A DNA stretch of 5,891 bases from Gallionellaceae bacterium. GTDB taxonomy: Bacteria > Pseudomonadota > Gammaproteobacteria > Burkholderiales > Gallionellaceae. Below are positions 1 through 5,891 of the stretch, piece after piece (positions within the stretch are counted from its first letter, which is position 1; every line of letters begins with the position of its first letter). Position numbers and translations under genes: made by a program. The notes under the pieces are model-generated. The model was given only the letters and a program-made list of their open reading frames with translations. It was not told the DNA's origin and made no database searches. The stretch spans positions 1-5,891 of the forward strand of contig CANFCA010000080.1 of assembly GCA_947445045.1 (NCBI GenBank). The letters are read 5' to 3'.

Positions 1-54
1 GGGGACGGTTTCCATCGTCACGTCCCCCGACACCATCATTTTTTCACTGCTCAT
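1..54 (-). CDS. mlaB: MlaB, STAS-domain subunit of the Mla lipid transporter (N-terminal fragment)
   Basis: Only the first 18 codons lie in the window; the gene continues past the left edge. The ATG shares its A with the last base of the mlaC stop codon (TAATG), which implies translational coupling. The visible peptide contains VSGDVTMETVP, which resembles the first strand of STAS domains and the LSGELDQDTL-like segment near the start of known MlaB proteins. MlaB is a small cytoplasmic protein that binds the MlaF ATPase and supports its assembly and activity. The assignment rests on this short match plus its position as last gene of an mlaFEDC cluster. Internal ATG codons at residues 6, 7 and 14 are possible alternative starts, but the overlap favours the first. 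Confidence 0.75.
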   Translation of the reverse strand, partial: MSSEKMMVSGDVTMETVP

Positions 55-695
55 TACTTGTTGCTCGCTTTACGCACATCGCTTTCGTCGCTTGGATGGG
101 CGTTTTTATCTGCCAGAGTTTTGATTAAACCGTCAATGCCTTTTTCTTGTATCTCCGAAGCAAACGTGCCGCGATAGCTCATCACCATACTCACACCTTC
201 AATAGTGATGTCGAATGCTTTCCACCCATCGCCAGCTTTTTTCATTTCGTAATTGACCAACACAGGCGGTGTACCCGGTTTGCTAATCACCGTTTGCACC
301 GTTGCATCGGTTGCGTCCGCCGCCATTTTCAGTGGCTTTACTTCAATAGCCTGATCGCGATAAACGGTGAACACTTTGGTATAAGTGCGCACCAGCATGT
401 TGCGGAACTCGGTGACTAACGATTGCTTTTGTTCAGCTGTCGCAGTGCGCCAATACTTACCGACTGCCAGTTGCGTCATGCGCGTAAAATCGAAGTTAGG
501 CAGCACTTTTGAATCCACCAGTGCGAGGATTTTTTTCTGGTTTCCCGCTTGAATATCTTGGTCATGCTTGATGATAGTGGTGACATCCTGCACGGTATTT
601 TTGATGAGCGCATCGGGTGCGGCAACATCAGCGCGTGCCATTCCCACTGTGCCCAACATCGCTACGCCTAACAACAATTTTACTAATTTAGTCAT
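54..695 (-). CDS. mlaC: MlaC, periplasmic phospholipid-binding shuttle protein
   Basis: Encodes 213 residues, the usual size for MlaC. The N-terminus is a clear Sec signal peptide: a lysine-bearing start, a hydrophobic core at about residues 7-19 and a likely signal peptidase I site ARA|D after residue 22. The mature part shows the family pattern: a VLPNFDFTRM segment, then GKYWRTATAEQKQ, then an EFRNMLVRTYTKVF helix, and a C-terminal half with VNYEM, GWKAFDITIEGVSMV and YR. In known systems MlaC carries single phospholipids across the periplasm between the outer-membrane MlaA complex and the inner-membrane MlaFEDB complex. The start is supported by AGAGGA 8 bases upstream, which overlaps the mlaD stop codon. 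The charged tail after about residue 195 is probably flexible. Confidence 0.95.
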   Translation of the reverse strand: MTKLVKLLLGVAMLGTVGMARADVAAPDALIKNTVQDVTTIIKHDQDIQAGNQKKILALVDSKVLPNFDFTRMTQLAVGKYWRTATAEQKQSLVTEFRNMLVRTYTKVFTVYRDQAIEVKPLKMAADATDATVQTVISKPGTPPVLVNYEMKKAGDGWKAFDITIEGVSMVMSYRGTFASEIQEKGIDGLIKTLADKNAHPSDESDVRKASNK

Positions 696-703
696 TTCTA
701 CTT

Positions 704-709
704 TCCTCT
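704..709 (-). promoter_or_regulatory. Ribosome binding site of mlaC
   Basis: AGAGGA lies 8 bases before the mlaC ATG and overlaps the TAG stop codon of mlaD. It fixes the mlaC start and suggests that ribosomes finishing mlaD can reinitiate on mlaC. Confidence 0.7.
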
Positions 710-1172
710 ATTTGGCTGGCTCTGAAGCTTTGTTGTAAATAAATTTACCAATCAAATCTTCCAGCACGGTTGCAGATTGCGTCTGCTTAATCACCTCGCC
801 CGCCTTTAACGTTTCAGTATCGCCACCGGCTGACAAGCCGATGTACTGTTCGCCTAACAAGCCCGATGTGAGGATGCTGGCGAAAGTATCTTTAGGGAAC
901 TGATAACGCTTGTCTATGCTCATCACCACTTTGGCTTCGTATTTCTCAGTATCCAAGGTTATATCAACGACTCGCCCGACCAACACGCCCGCGCTTTTAA
1001 TCGACGCTTTAGGCTTGAGCCCGCCGATATTGGAAAAATAAGCCTGCACTTGGTAGGACTCGGACATATTGTATGTACCCAAATTACCGACCTTCATCGC
1101 CAACATCACCAGCGCACCTATACCCGCCACCACAAACATGCCCACCCACAAATCCAGTGTTGTGCGTTCCAT
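708..1172 (-). CDS. mlaD: MlaD, MCE-domain substrate-binding subunit
   Basis: Encodes 154 residues. An N-terminal transmembrane helix (about residues 9-27, WVGMFVVAGIGALVMLAM) anchors it in the inner membrane, and an MCE domain follows at about residues 41-118. Family features include YFSNIGGLKPKASIKSAGVLVGRV near its start and the central SILTSGLLGEQYIGLSAGG segment. Known MlaD forms a hexameric ring on top of the MlaE dimer, with a hydrophobic pore that passes lipid to or from MlaC. The C-terminal stretch ATVLEDLIGKFIYNKA fits the helix that lines the pore in characterised homologues. The protein is shorter than E. coli MlaD (about 183 residues), mainly in the C-terminal tail. It lies 3 bases after mlaE and has a strong GGAGGGG ribosome site. 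Confidence 0.95.
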   Translation of the reverse strand: MERTTLDLWVGMFVVAGIGALVMLAMKVGNLGTYNMSESYQVQAYFSNIGGLKPKASIKSAGVLVGRVVDITLDTEKYEAKVVMSIDKRYQFPKDTFASILTSGLLGEQYIGLSAGGDTETLKAGEVIKQTQSATVLEDLIGKFIYNKASEPAK

Positions 1173-1175
1173 AAT

Positions 1176-1964
1176 TTAAGCCCCTCCAAACATCATTGCA
1201 GTTAAAACAAAATCCAGCATCAAAATCGCCAGTGAAGAAGTCACCACGGTGCGTGTGGTTGCGCCCGACACCCCCTCCGCAGTGGGCGGCGCGTCGTAAC
1301 CTTCAAACAGCGCAATCACCGTGACCACCGTGCCGAACACAAAACTTTTCAACACGCCATTCATAATGTCGTGCTTGAAATCGACCGCCGCTTGCATTTG
1401 CGACCAGAACGAACCTTCGTCCACACCAATTTGCACCACACCCACAAAGTAGCCACCGAAGATACCCATCGCGCTAAACAACGCTGCGAGCAGCGGCATG
1501 GAAATCACCCCCGCCCAAAAACGCGGTGCAACGATGCGTGCAATCGGATTCACCGCCATCATTTCCATTGCCGATATTTGCTCGGTGGCTTTCATCAAAC
1601 CAATCTCCGCCGTCATCGCCGAACCCGCACGGCTGGCAAACAATAACGCCGCCACTACTGGGCCTAACTCGCGCACCAACCCCAACGCGACCATCACCCC
1701 CAGTGCCGATTCCGAGCCGTAACGCTTGAGTGTTTCGTAGCCCTGCAAACCCAGCACCATGCCCACAAACAGCCCCGCCACCACAATAATAATCAGTGAC
1801 ATCACGCCGGTAGAAAACAGCTCTTTCTTAATGAGACGAAAACGTCGGAAACTGGTATCCGAAAAGCGCAAAATCTGTAAGAAAAAACGCGTCGCCAAGC
1901 CGATACGCCACACTGCATTAACCGTGCGATGACCGACTCCTCGAATAGTATTTGCAATCGTCAT
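1176..1964 (-). CDS. mlaE: MlaE, inner-membrane permease of the Mla ABC transporter
   Basis: Encodes 262 residues, typical of the MlaE/YrbE permease family. After an amphipathic N-terminal part (about residues 15-50, including the IKKELFSTGV elbow) come hydrophobic segments near residues 54-73, 88-110, 150-180, 205-225 and 240-258. The family signature is clear at about residues 97-140: REL, GPV, ASRAGSAM, AEIG, MKATEQI, then a conserved acidic residue and NP. Two copies of MlaE form the transmembrane core, with MlaF on the cytoplasmic face and the MlaD ring on the periplasmic side. The ATG lies 4 bases after the mlaF stop with no strong Shine-Dalgarno sequence, so translation is probably coupled to mlaF. 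Confidence 0.96.
   Translation of the reverse strand: MTIANTIRGVGHRTVNAVWRIGLATRFFLQILRFSDTSFRRFRLIKKELFSTGVMSLIIIVVAGLFVGMVLGLQGYETLKRYGSESALGVMVALGLVRELGPVVAALLFASRAGSAMTAEIGLMKATEQISAMEMMAVNPIARIVAPRFWAGVISMPLLAALFSAMGIFGGYFVGVVQIGVDEGSFWSQMQAAVDFKHDIMNGVLKSFVFGTVVTVIALFEGYDAPPTAEGVSGATTRTVVTSSLAILMLDFVLTAMMFGGA
1181..1187 (-). promoter_or_regulatory. Ribosome binding site of mlaD
   Basis: GGAGGGG sits 8 bases upstream of the mlaD ATG and is built from the last codons of mlaE (Gly-Gly-Ala-stop). It is the strongest Shine-Dalgarno sequence in the operon. High MlaD output would suit a subunit needed in six copies per complex, but that link is inference. Confidence 0.7.
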
Positions 1965-1968
1965 TACA

Positions 1969-2802
1969 TCAAGCCCGCAAATTCAAATCTTGACGGTAAT
2001 CACCGCCGGGATAATGGAACGGCACAGGGCCATCCATTTCGCCATGTACAAACTGGCGCACAAATGCCTTATCGGAAGCACGAATTTCATCAGGCGACCC
2101 TTCGGCAACGATGACACCATTCGCCATGAAATACACGTAATCGACAATCTTCAAAGATTCTTGCACGTCGTGTGTTACGACCACGGAGGTTGCGCCCAGC
2201 GCATCATTCAAACGACGAATCAAATCACCCACCACGGTTAACGAAATCGGATCCAGCCCCGCAAACGGCTCGTCATACATAATCAGCATCGGGTCGAGCG
2301 CCACGGTGCGCGCCAATGCCACACGCCGCGCCATACCGCCAGACAGCTCCGAAGGCATGAGGTTTTGCGTGCCGCGCAGCCCAACAGCGTGCAACTTCAT
2401 CAACACCAAATCGTGAATGATTTCCTCTGGCAAATCGGTATGCTCGCGCATTTGAAACGCCACGTTGTCATACACCGACATATCGGTAAACAGCGCGCCG
2501 AATTGAAACAACATGCCCATTTTGCGGCGCATTTTATACAAGCCCGCTTGGTTCAGCTCATGCATCACCTGACCATCTACCTTGACGTAGCCCTTGGTAG
2601 GCTTGAGCGCGCCACCAATATGACGCAGCATTGTCGTCTTGCCACATCCACTCGATCCCATGATGGCAATCACCTGACCCTTATGAAAGGTCATGTTGAT
2701 GCCTTGCAGGACAGGTCGCTTATCGTAAGAAAAATTCAGGTCGCGGATTTCGACTAAAGCTGGGGATGACAAGTTGGCAATCCAAAAATTAAGAGCGCGC
2801 AT
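1969..2802 (-). CDS. mlaF: MlaF, ATPase subunit of the Mla phospholipid transporter
   Basis: Encodes 277 residues from the ATG. All ABC ATPase motifs are present: Walker A GSSGCGKTT (49-57, Lys55), Q-loop with Gln100, signature LSGGM (153-157), Walker B LIMYDE (173-178, catalytic Glu178), D-loop GLD (182-184) and H-loop His210. Features specific to MlaF are the FQFGALFTDMSVYDNVAF stretch, REHTDLP, MKLHAVGLRG, and the C-terminal DGPVPFHYPGGDY extension, which in E. coli MlaF reaches over the partner subunit. It would power lipid movement through MlaE. The start is uncertain: no good ribosome site precedes the ATG, and an in-frame TTG at 2772 gives 267 residues, closer to the 269 of E. coli MlaF. 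First gene of the operon. Confidence 0.96.
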   Translation of the reverse strand: MRALNFWIANLSSPALVEIRDLNFSYDKRPVLQGINMTFHKGQVIAIMGSSGCGKTTMLRHIGGALKPTKGYVKVDGQVMHELNQAGLYKMRRKMGMLFQFGALFTDMSVYDNVAFQMREHTDLPEEIIHDLVLMKLHAVGLRGTQNLMPSELSGGMARRVALARTVALDPMLIMYDEPFAGLDPISLTVVGDLIRRLNDALGATSVVVTHDVQESLKIVDYVYFMANGVIVAEGSPDEIRASDKAFVRQFVHGEMDGPVPFHYPGGDYRQDLNLRA

Positions 2803-2866
2803 TCTAAACTACCGCGCCCCCAATGCCCAAACATTCACTCAAACTCAAAAAATCAAAATGACCTTC

Positions 2867-2886
2867 ATTCCCGCGAAAGCGGGAAT
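2867..2886. repeat. dRS3-like hairpin (left arm)
   Basis: ATTCCCGC and GCGGGAAT form a perfect 8-base stem around GAAA. The 20 bases fit the neisserial dRS3 pattern ATTCCC-N8-GGGAAT, a family of dispersed repeats also seen in many other proteobacteria. The right arm copy (2965-2984) keeps the outline but has one mismatch and one G-T pair in the stem. Confidence 0.75.
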
Positions 2887-2906
2887 CCAGTTAATTGAAT
2901 AGTTCC

Positions 2907-2946
2907 CCGCGCAGCGGGACAACAGTAATTTTGTACCGCTGCGCGG
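2907..2946. repeat. Inner GC-rich inverted repeat
   Basis: Arms 2907-2922 and 2931-2946 pair at 15 of 16 positions around an 8-base loop (CAGTAATT). The single mismatch is G2918 against A2935. Each arm is itself a small hairpin (CCGC-GCA-GCGG on the left, CCGC-TGC-GCGG on the right), so the region can fold as one long stem or two short ones. No T-run follows on either side, so it is not a typical intrinsic terminator. Confidence 0.8.
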
Positions 2947-3006
2947 AATAATTGCTTTTGCTGGGTTCCAGCTTTCGCGGGAATGACGCAGTGTTATTGA
3001 TAGCTA

Positions 3007-3035
3007 TTGAGCTTCGTGCCGCTTGCCGCTATGCT
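3007..3035 (+). promoter_or_regulatory. Candidate sigma-70-type promoter for the regulator-ATPase pair
   Basis: TTGAGC (3007-3012) and TATGCT (3030-3035) are separated by 17 bases, and each matches its consensus at four of six positions. Transcription would begin near 3042, about 40 bases before the chosen ATG of the regulator. The match is weak and could be chance; it is listed because it is the best spaced pair on the plus strand between the repeat element and the gene. Confidence 0.3.
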
Positions 3036-3082
3036 CAACACTATTACACCCTAATTTAGAGCTGCTTTTGAAAACTGCTGCA

Positions 3083-4474
3083 ATGCTTCCAACATTACTC
3101 ATCGTTGATGACGACCCGCTAATCCGCGAAGGGTTGGCACTCGCGTTTGAGGCGGACTTCCAAATTTACCAAGCGGAATCACGTGCTGCGGCGATTGAAT
3201 CGCTGCGCAAAATGTCCACGCCTTTGCAACTCGCTCTGGTCGATTTAGGCTTGCCGCCCGTACCTCACCGCCCCGATGAAGGCTTTAGCTTGATTGCAGA
3301 ATTGCTTGCGCATGCACCTCAAATCAAAATTTTTGTGTTGTCCGGGCAAAATGATAAAAGCAATGCACGCCATGCGCGCGCACTGGGGGCGATAGATTTC
3401 ATCGCCAAGCCCTGCGCACCTGAAAAAATTAAGCAGTATTTTGATGATGCATTAAAAGTAGAAAGCAACGAGCAAGCCACACCCGACAACTCGTTAGGCA
3501 TCATTGGCGAGAGCCCGGCAATAGTCTCTTTACGCAATCAAATTGTGATGTACGCAACCATACCGTTTCCTGTGCTCATCGAAGGCGAATCAGGTTGCGG
3601 CAAAGAATTGGTTGCTTCTGCTATCCAAAAATTTGGCATGAACGCCAACTCACCGTTCAAGATATTGAATTGTGCCGCGATTGCCCCGACGCTTATTGAG
3701 CCCACTTTGTTTGGTTACTGTAAAGGCGCATTCACTGGCGCAACGTCGTCTCAAGCAGGATTTTTTGAAGATGCCTCGAATGGCACACTGTTTCTAGATG
3801 AAATCGGCGAGCTGCCTTTAGAGCTACAAACCAAGCTATTGCGGGTGCTGGAGAACGGCGAATATCAACGTGTGGGTGAAACTTCTACACGTAAAAGCAG
3901 CGCACGTATCATCGCTGCGACCAATCGTAATTTACGCGCAGCGGTCAAAGAAGGTGTGTTTCGCGGTGACTTGTATCACCGCTTAAATGTTTTCGCTATT
4001 ACCGCTCCCCCACTACGCGAGCTAGGCAAAGACAAACTTTTGTTGCTCAATTATTTCCGCACGTTTTATGCGCAGCAAATCAAGCAGCCGCCTTTTTTGA
4101 TGACCGCAGAAACGCTACAGCTATGGGAGCAATACAGCTTCCCCGGCAATACCCGTGAACTGCGCAATATCGTGATACGCCTCAGCACAAAATATCCCGG
4201 CAAGACCGTCACCACCGCACAACTGCAAGACGAATTTGATCCCTTTGAAACACATACCGCTACGACAACTGCGCTGACACCTGAAGGAGTCAAGGCGCAA
4301 CTCAAGCTAAGCGGCTTCAGCTTAGACCAACTCCTGCATGAACAAGAAGGCATATATATCGCCGCCGCTTTAGAGTTAGCTGCTGGTAACATCAGCGAAG
4401 CCGCCAAGATGCTGGGCATCAATCGCACCACCCTGCACAGCCGCATGAGCTCACATGAAAACCTTAACTCGTAG
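3083..4474 (+). CDS. Sigma-54-dependent response regulator, NtrC class, PrsR-like receiver
   Basis: Encodes 463 residues from the ATG, the normal length for the class. The receiver (about 4-124) has acidic Asp9/Asp10, phosphoacceptor Asp54, Ser87 and Lys109. The sigma-54 AAA+ domain (about 138-370) has Walker A GESGCGKE (168-175), an intact GAFTGA loop (215-220) that contacts sigma-54, Walker B LFLDE (236-240), and the FRGDLYHRL segment with Arg294 and Arg300. A Fis-type helix-turn-helix ends the protein (about 433-455, GNISEAAKMLGINRTTLHSRM). All key residues are present, so it should be a phosphorylation-controlled activator of sigma-54 promoters. The DLGLPPVPHRPDEG loop after Asp54 recalls PrsR, the PEP-CTERM/exopolysaccharide-linked regulator. 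In-frame TTG codons at 3023 and 3068 would extend it, but the receiver fold begins right after the ATG. No partner kinase is visible. Confidence 0.92.
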   Translation: MLPTLLIVDDDPLIREGLALAFEADFQIYQAESRAAAIESLRKMSTPLQLALVDLGLPPVPHRPDEGFSLIAELLAHAPQIKIFVLSGQNDKSNARHARALGAIDFIAKPCAPEKIKQYFDDALKVESNEQATPDNSLGIIGESPAIVSLRNQIVMYATIPFPVLIEGESGCGKELVASAIQKFGMNANSPFKILNCAAIAPTLIEPTLFGYCKGAFTGATSSQAGFFEDASNGTLFLDEIGELPLELQTKLLRVLENGEYQRVGETSTRKSSARIIAATNRNLRAAVKEGVFRGDLYHRLNVFAITAPPLRELGKDKLLLLNYFRTFYAQQIKQPPFLMTAETLQLWEQYSFPGNTRELRNIVIRLSTKYPGKTVTTAQLQDEFDPFETHTATTTALTPEGVKAQLKLSGFSLDQLLHEQEGIYIAAALELAAGNISEAAKMLGINRTTLHSRMSSHENLNS

Positions 4475-4483
4475 GTATCGAAA

Positions 4484-5891
4484 ATGTATTTAGAACATTT
4501 TGGACTCACCGAACCGCCATTTCGTATCACCCCCGTCACCGAGTTCTTTTTCTCGGGCGCGAATCGCGGTGAGATTCTCGACGCACTGATTTATTCGATT
4601 TGCGAAGTTGAAGGCATCATCAAAGTGAGCGGCGAAGTCGGCAGCGGCAAAACCATGCTGTGTCGCATGTTGCTCGAACGGCTGCCCAAGCATATCGAAA
4701 CGATTTATCTCGCCAACCCCAGCTTGTCGCGCGAAGAAATGTTGTATGCGATTGCCGATGGGTTGGGGTTGAAGATTGATGGCGAGCGCGTGGGTGTCAT
4801 CATGCAAAACATCCAGGGCAAGCTCGAAGAAAAAGCCCGTGAGGGTAAGCGTGTCGTCGTGCTGGTTGATGAGGCGCACGCCATGCCGCTAGACACGCTG
4901 GAAGAATTGCGCCTGCTTTACAACCTGCAAGTGGGCAATGCCAAGCTGCTACAAATTGTTTTGTTTGGTCAACCTGAGTTGAACGTAAAACTTGAGCAGC
5001 CCAACATGCGTCAACTCAAAGATCGCATCGTGCATCACTTCAACATGCAGCCACTGTCGCGTGAAATTCTGATCAACTATCTGGATTTCAGAATGCGCGC
5101 AGCGGGCTATCACGGCCCCAACGTTTTTGCACCGACCGCTGTTAAACTCATCGCCGATGCCTCCAATGGACTCATGCGCCGCGCCAATGTACTGGCTGAC
5201 AAATCACTATTGGCGGCCTTTGTAGAAGGCACACACAACATCGAAGCAAGGCATGTCCAAACGGCGATGCAAGATAGTGAACTAAAATCTACCACCACGC
5301 ATTCACTACGCAACCCGGTACTTTATGGCGCATTTGCGGCACTGGTCTTGGTCAACATCGGCATTATGTGGTTTATGAATAAACCTACCCCGCCGTTACC
5401 CAAACCTGCTATGCCTGCAGCGGCTGCATTACCGCTGACGCTGCCCGCTTCTGCACCCGTCATCGTGGCAGCATCAACGCCCGCATCAGCCCCCGTTGTT
5501 GTCACAACACCAACCATCATTCCGGAAAATACGGCCGTCAGCGGCACGTATGCCACTCTCCCCTTAGTCCCCGGTGTTGCCTCCCCGCACACCACCCCCG
5601 CAAAGAGCGAGCCTGCTGCCAAACCAACAGGCAGCTTGTACGAACAACGCCTCGCCGCAGGTAAACAATTACTTGCTAACAAAAAAGTGGGTGCGAGCAT
5701 TCAGCTGTTCTACAACGAAGAAATCAACCCAACCAAGATGGAAGGCTTTTTGCAACGCGCAGACGCGCTCGGCAAACTCTCTGAAATTTATATTCTGCCT
5801 GCCAAGTTTGGTAAAAAAGATGGACTGCGGGTACTCTACGGTGCTTATCCAACGCTGGATGCAGCGCGTGCAGGTCTGAAAGCATTACCTA
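4484..5891 (+). CDS. ExeA/MshM-like AAA ATPase with transmembrane helix and SPOR-like domain (3' end missing)
   Basis: An open frame of 469 codons runs off the right edge. It opens with MYLEHFGLTEPPFRITP, the hallmark of the ExeA/GspA/MshM family. The AAA domain shows Walker A GEVGSGKT (50-57) and Walker B VVVLVDEAH (124-132, Asp129 and Glu130), followed by the FGQPEL and LKDRIVHHF sensor-region motifs. A single transmembrane helix (about 279-298) precedes an Ala/Pro/Thr-rich linker (about 301-382). The last visible part (about 404-469, with SIQLF, IYILPAKFG and LRVLYGAYPTLDAA) resembles a SPOR domain, which binds denuded peptidoglycan. The layout implies cytoplasmic ATPase and periplasmic wall binding. 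Family members help build secretins or pili through the cell wall; this one's target is unknown. It starts 9 bases after the regulator's stop with only a weak AGG ribosome site, so the two are probably one operon. Confidence 0.9.
   Translation, partial: MYLEHFGLTEPPFRITPVTEFFFSGANRGEILDALIYSICEVEGIIKVSGEVGSGKTMLCRMLLERLPKHIETIYLANPSLSREEMLYAIADGLGLKIDGERVGVIMQNIQGKLEEKAREGKRVVVLVDEAHAMPLDTLEELRLLYNLQVGNAKLLQIVLFGQPELNVKLEQPNMRQLKDRIVHHFNMQPLSREILINYLDFRMRAAGYHGPNVFAPTAVKLIADASNGLMRRANVLADKSLLAAFVEGTHNIEARHVQTAMQDSELKSTTTHSLRNPVLYGAFAALVLVNIGIMWFMNKPTPPLPKPAMPAAAALPLTLPASAPVIVAASTPASAPVVVTTPTIIPENTAVSGTYATLPLVPGVASPHTTPAKSEPAAKPTGSLYEQRLAAGKQLLANKKVGASIQLFYNEEINPTKMEGFLQRADALGKLSEIYILPAKFGKKDGLRVLYGAYPTLDAARAGLKALP

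Larger units (their letters stand above)
2866..2985. repeat. Compound palindromic repeat with dRS3-like ends
   Basis: A roughly 120-base element fills the middle of the divergent intergenic region. Its outer arms (2866-2890 and 2961-2985) are inverted repeats matching at 23 of 25 positions, both starting with the common proteobacterial CATTCCCGCGAAAGC motif. A second, unrelated inverted repeat lies inside. The sequence between the arms is also partly symmetric, so nearly the whole element can fold back on itself. There is no room for a transposase, so it is either a small non-autonomous repeat (MITE- or BIME-like) or a pair of dispersed repeats in opposite orientation. No flanking target duplication was recognised. 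It could also form a transcript structure or insulate the two divergent units; this is inference. Confidence 0.8.

Noticed and set aside
147..419. Plus-strand open frame of 90 codons opposite mlaC
   Set aside because: Antisense shadow of mlaC; no ribosome site or recognisable domain.
2365..2757. Plus-strand open frame of 130 codons opposite mlaF
   Set aside because: It covers the ABC motifs of mlaF on the other strand, and its His/Gln-rich product matches no family I know.
2803..2866. Promoter for the mla operon on the minus strand
   Set aside because: TTGATT- and TTGAGT-like -35 boxes occur, but none has an acceptable -10 box at 16-18 bases, so no call is made.
2867..2946. Hairpins as intrinsic terminators
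   Set aside because: No T-run directly follows either stem in either direction, and the genes on both sides point away from the region, so no terminator is expected here.
3135..3150. TGGCAC followed by TTTGA, resembling a sigma-54 promoter
   Set aside because: The -12 element lacks the required GC at the right spacing, and the site lies within the receiver coding sequence.
3781..3796. Second TGGCAC, sigma-54-like
   Set aside because: No GC at the -12 position, and it encodes the conserved Gly-Thr before Walker B.
4066..4539. Minus-strand open frame of 157 codons opposite the end of the regulator and start of the ATPase
   Set aside because: It spans the junction of two well-supported plus-strand genes, is rich in Cys and Ser as antisense frames often are, and shows no domain.
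4490..4879. Minus-strand open frame of 129 codons inside the ATPase gene
   Set aside because: It lies opposite the conserved Walker A/B region of the ATPase, so the frame is explained by coding constraint on the other strand.
5323..5700. Minus-strand open frame of 125 codons with a Gly/Ala/Val-rich product
   Set aside because: It is antisense to the Ala/Pro/Thr-rich linker; low-complexity GC-rich codons naturally leave an open antisense frame.

Overview
The window looks like a chromosomal segment of a Gram-negative proteobacterium, most likely a betaproteobacterium. This rests on a complete outer-membrane lipid transport (Mla) operon in the usual F-E-D-C-B order, a sigma-54-type response regulator whose receiver resembles that of PrsR (PEP-CTERM-linked) regulators, a SPOR-domain ATPase of the ExeA/MshM type, and roughly even base composition. 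The taxon is inferred, not proven.

Layout: positions 2802 down to 1 (minus strand) carry mlaF, mlaE, mlaD, mlaC and the first 18 codons of mlaB, which runs off the left edge. The genes are packed with gaps of 4, 3 and 12 bases and a one-base overlap, as in a single operon. MlaF (ATPase), MlaE (permease), MlaD (MCE ring) and MlaB (STAS) would form the inner-membrane ABC complex that exchanges phospholipid with periplasmic MlaC, keeping the outer leaflet of the outer membrane asymmetric.

Positions 2803-3082 form a divergent intergenic region. Most of it is a compound palindrome (about 2866-2985) with a dRS3-like outer inverted repeat and a second GC-rich inverted repeat nested inside. One weak sigma-70-like promoter candidate faces the plus-strand genes. 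No convincing promoter for mla was found.

Positions 3083-5891 (plus strand) carry two tightly linked genes. The first is a complete NtrC-type response regulator (receiver, sigma-54 AAA+ with intact GAFTGA, Fis-type HTH). The second, 9 bases later, is an ExeA-like AAA ATPase with one transmembrane helix, a long Ala/Pro/Thr linker and a C-terminal SPOR-like domain, cut by the right edge. No histidine kinase and no secretion or pilus structural genes are visible, so what this pair controls must be read from flanking sequence. The pair is the least routine part of the window; the Mla operon is ordinary.
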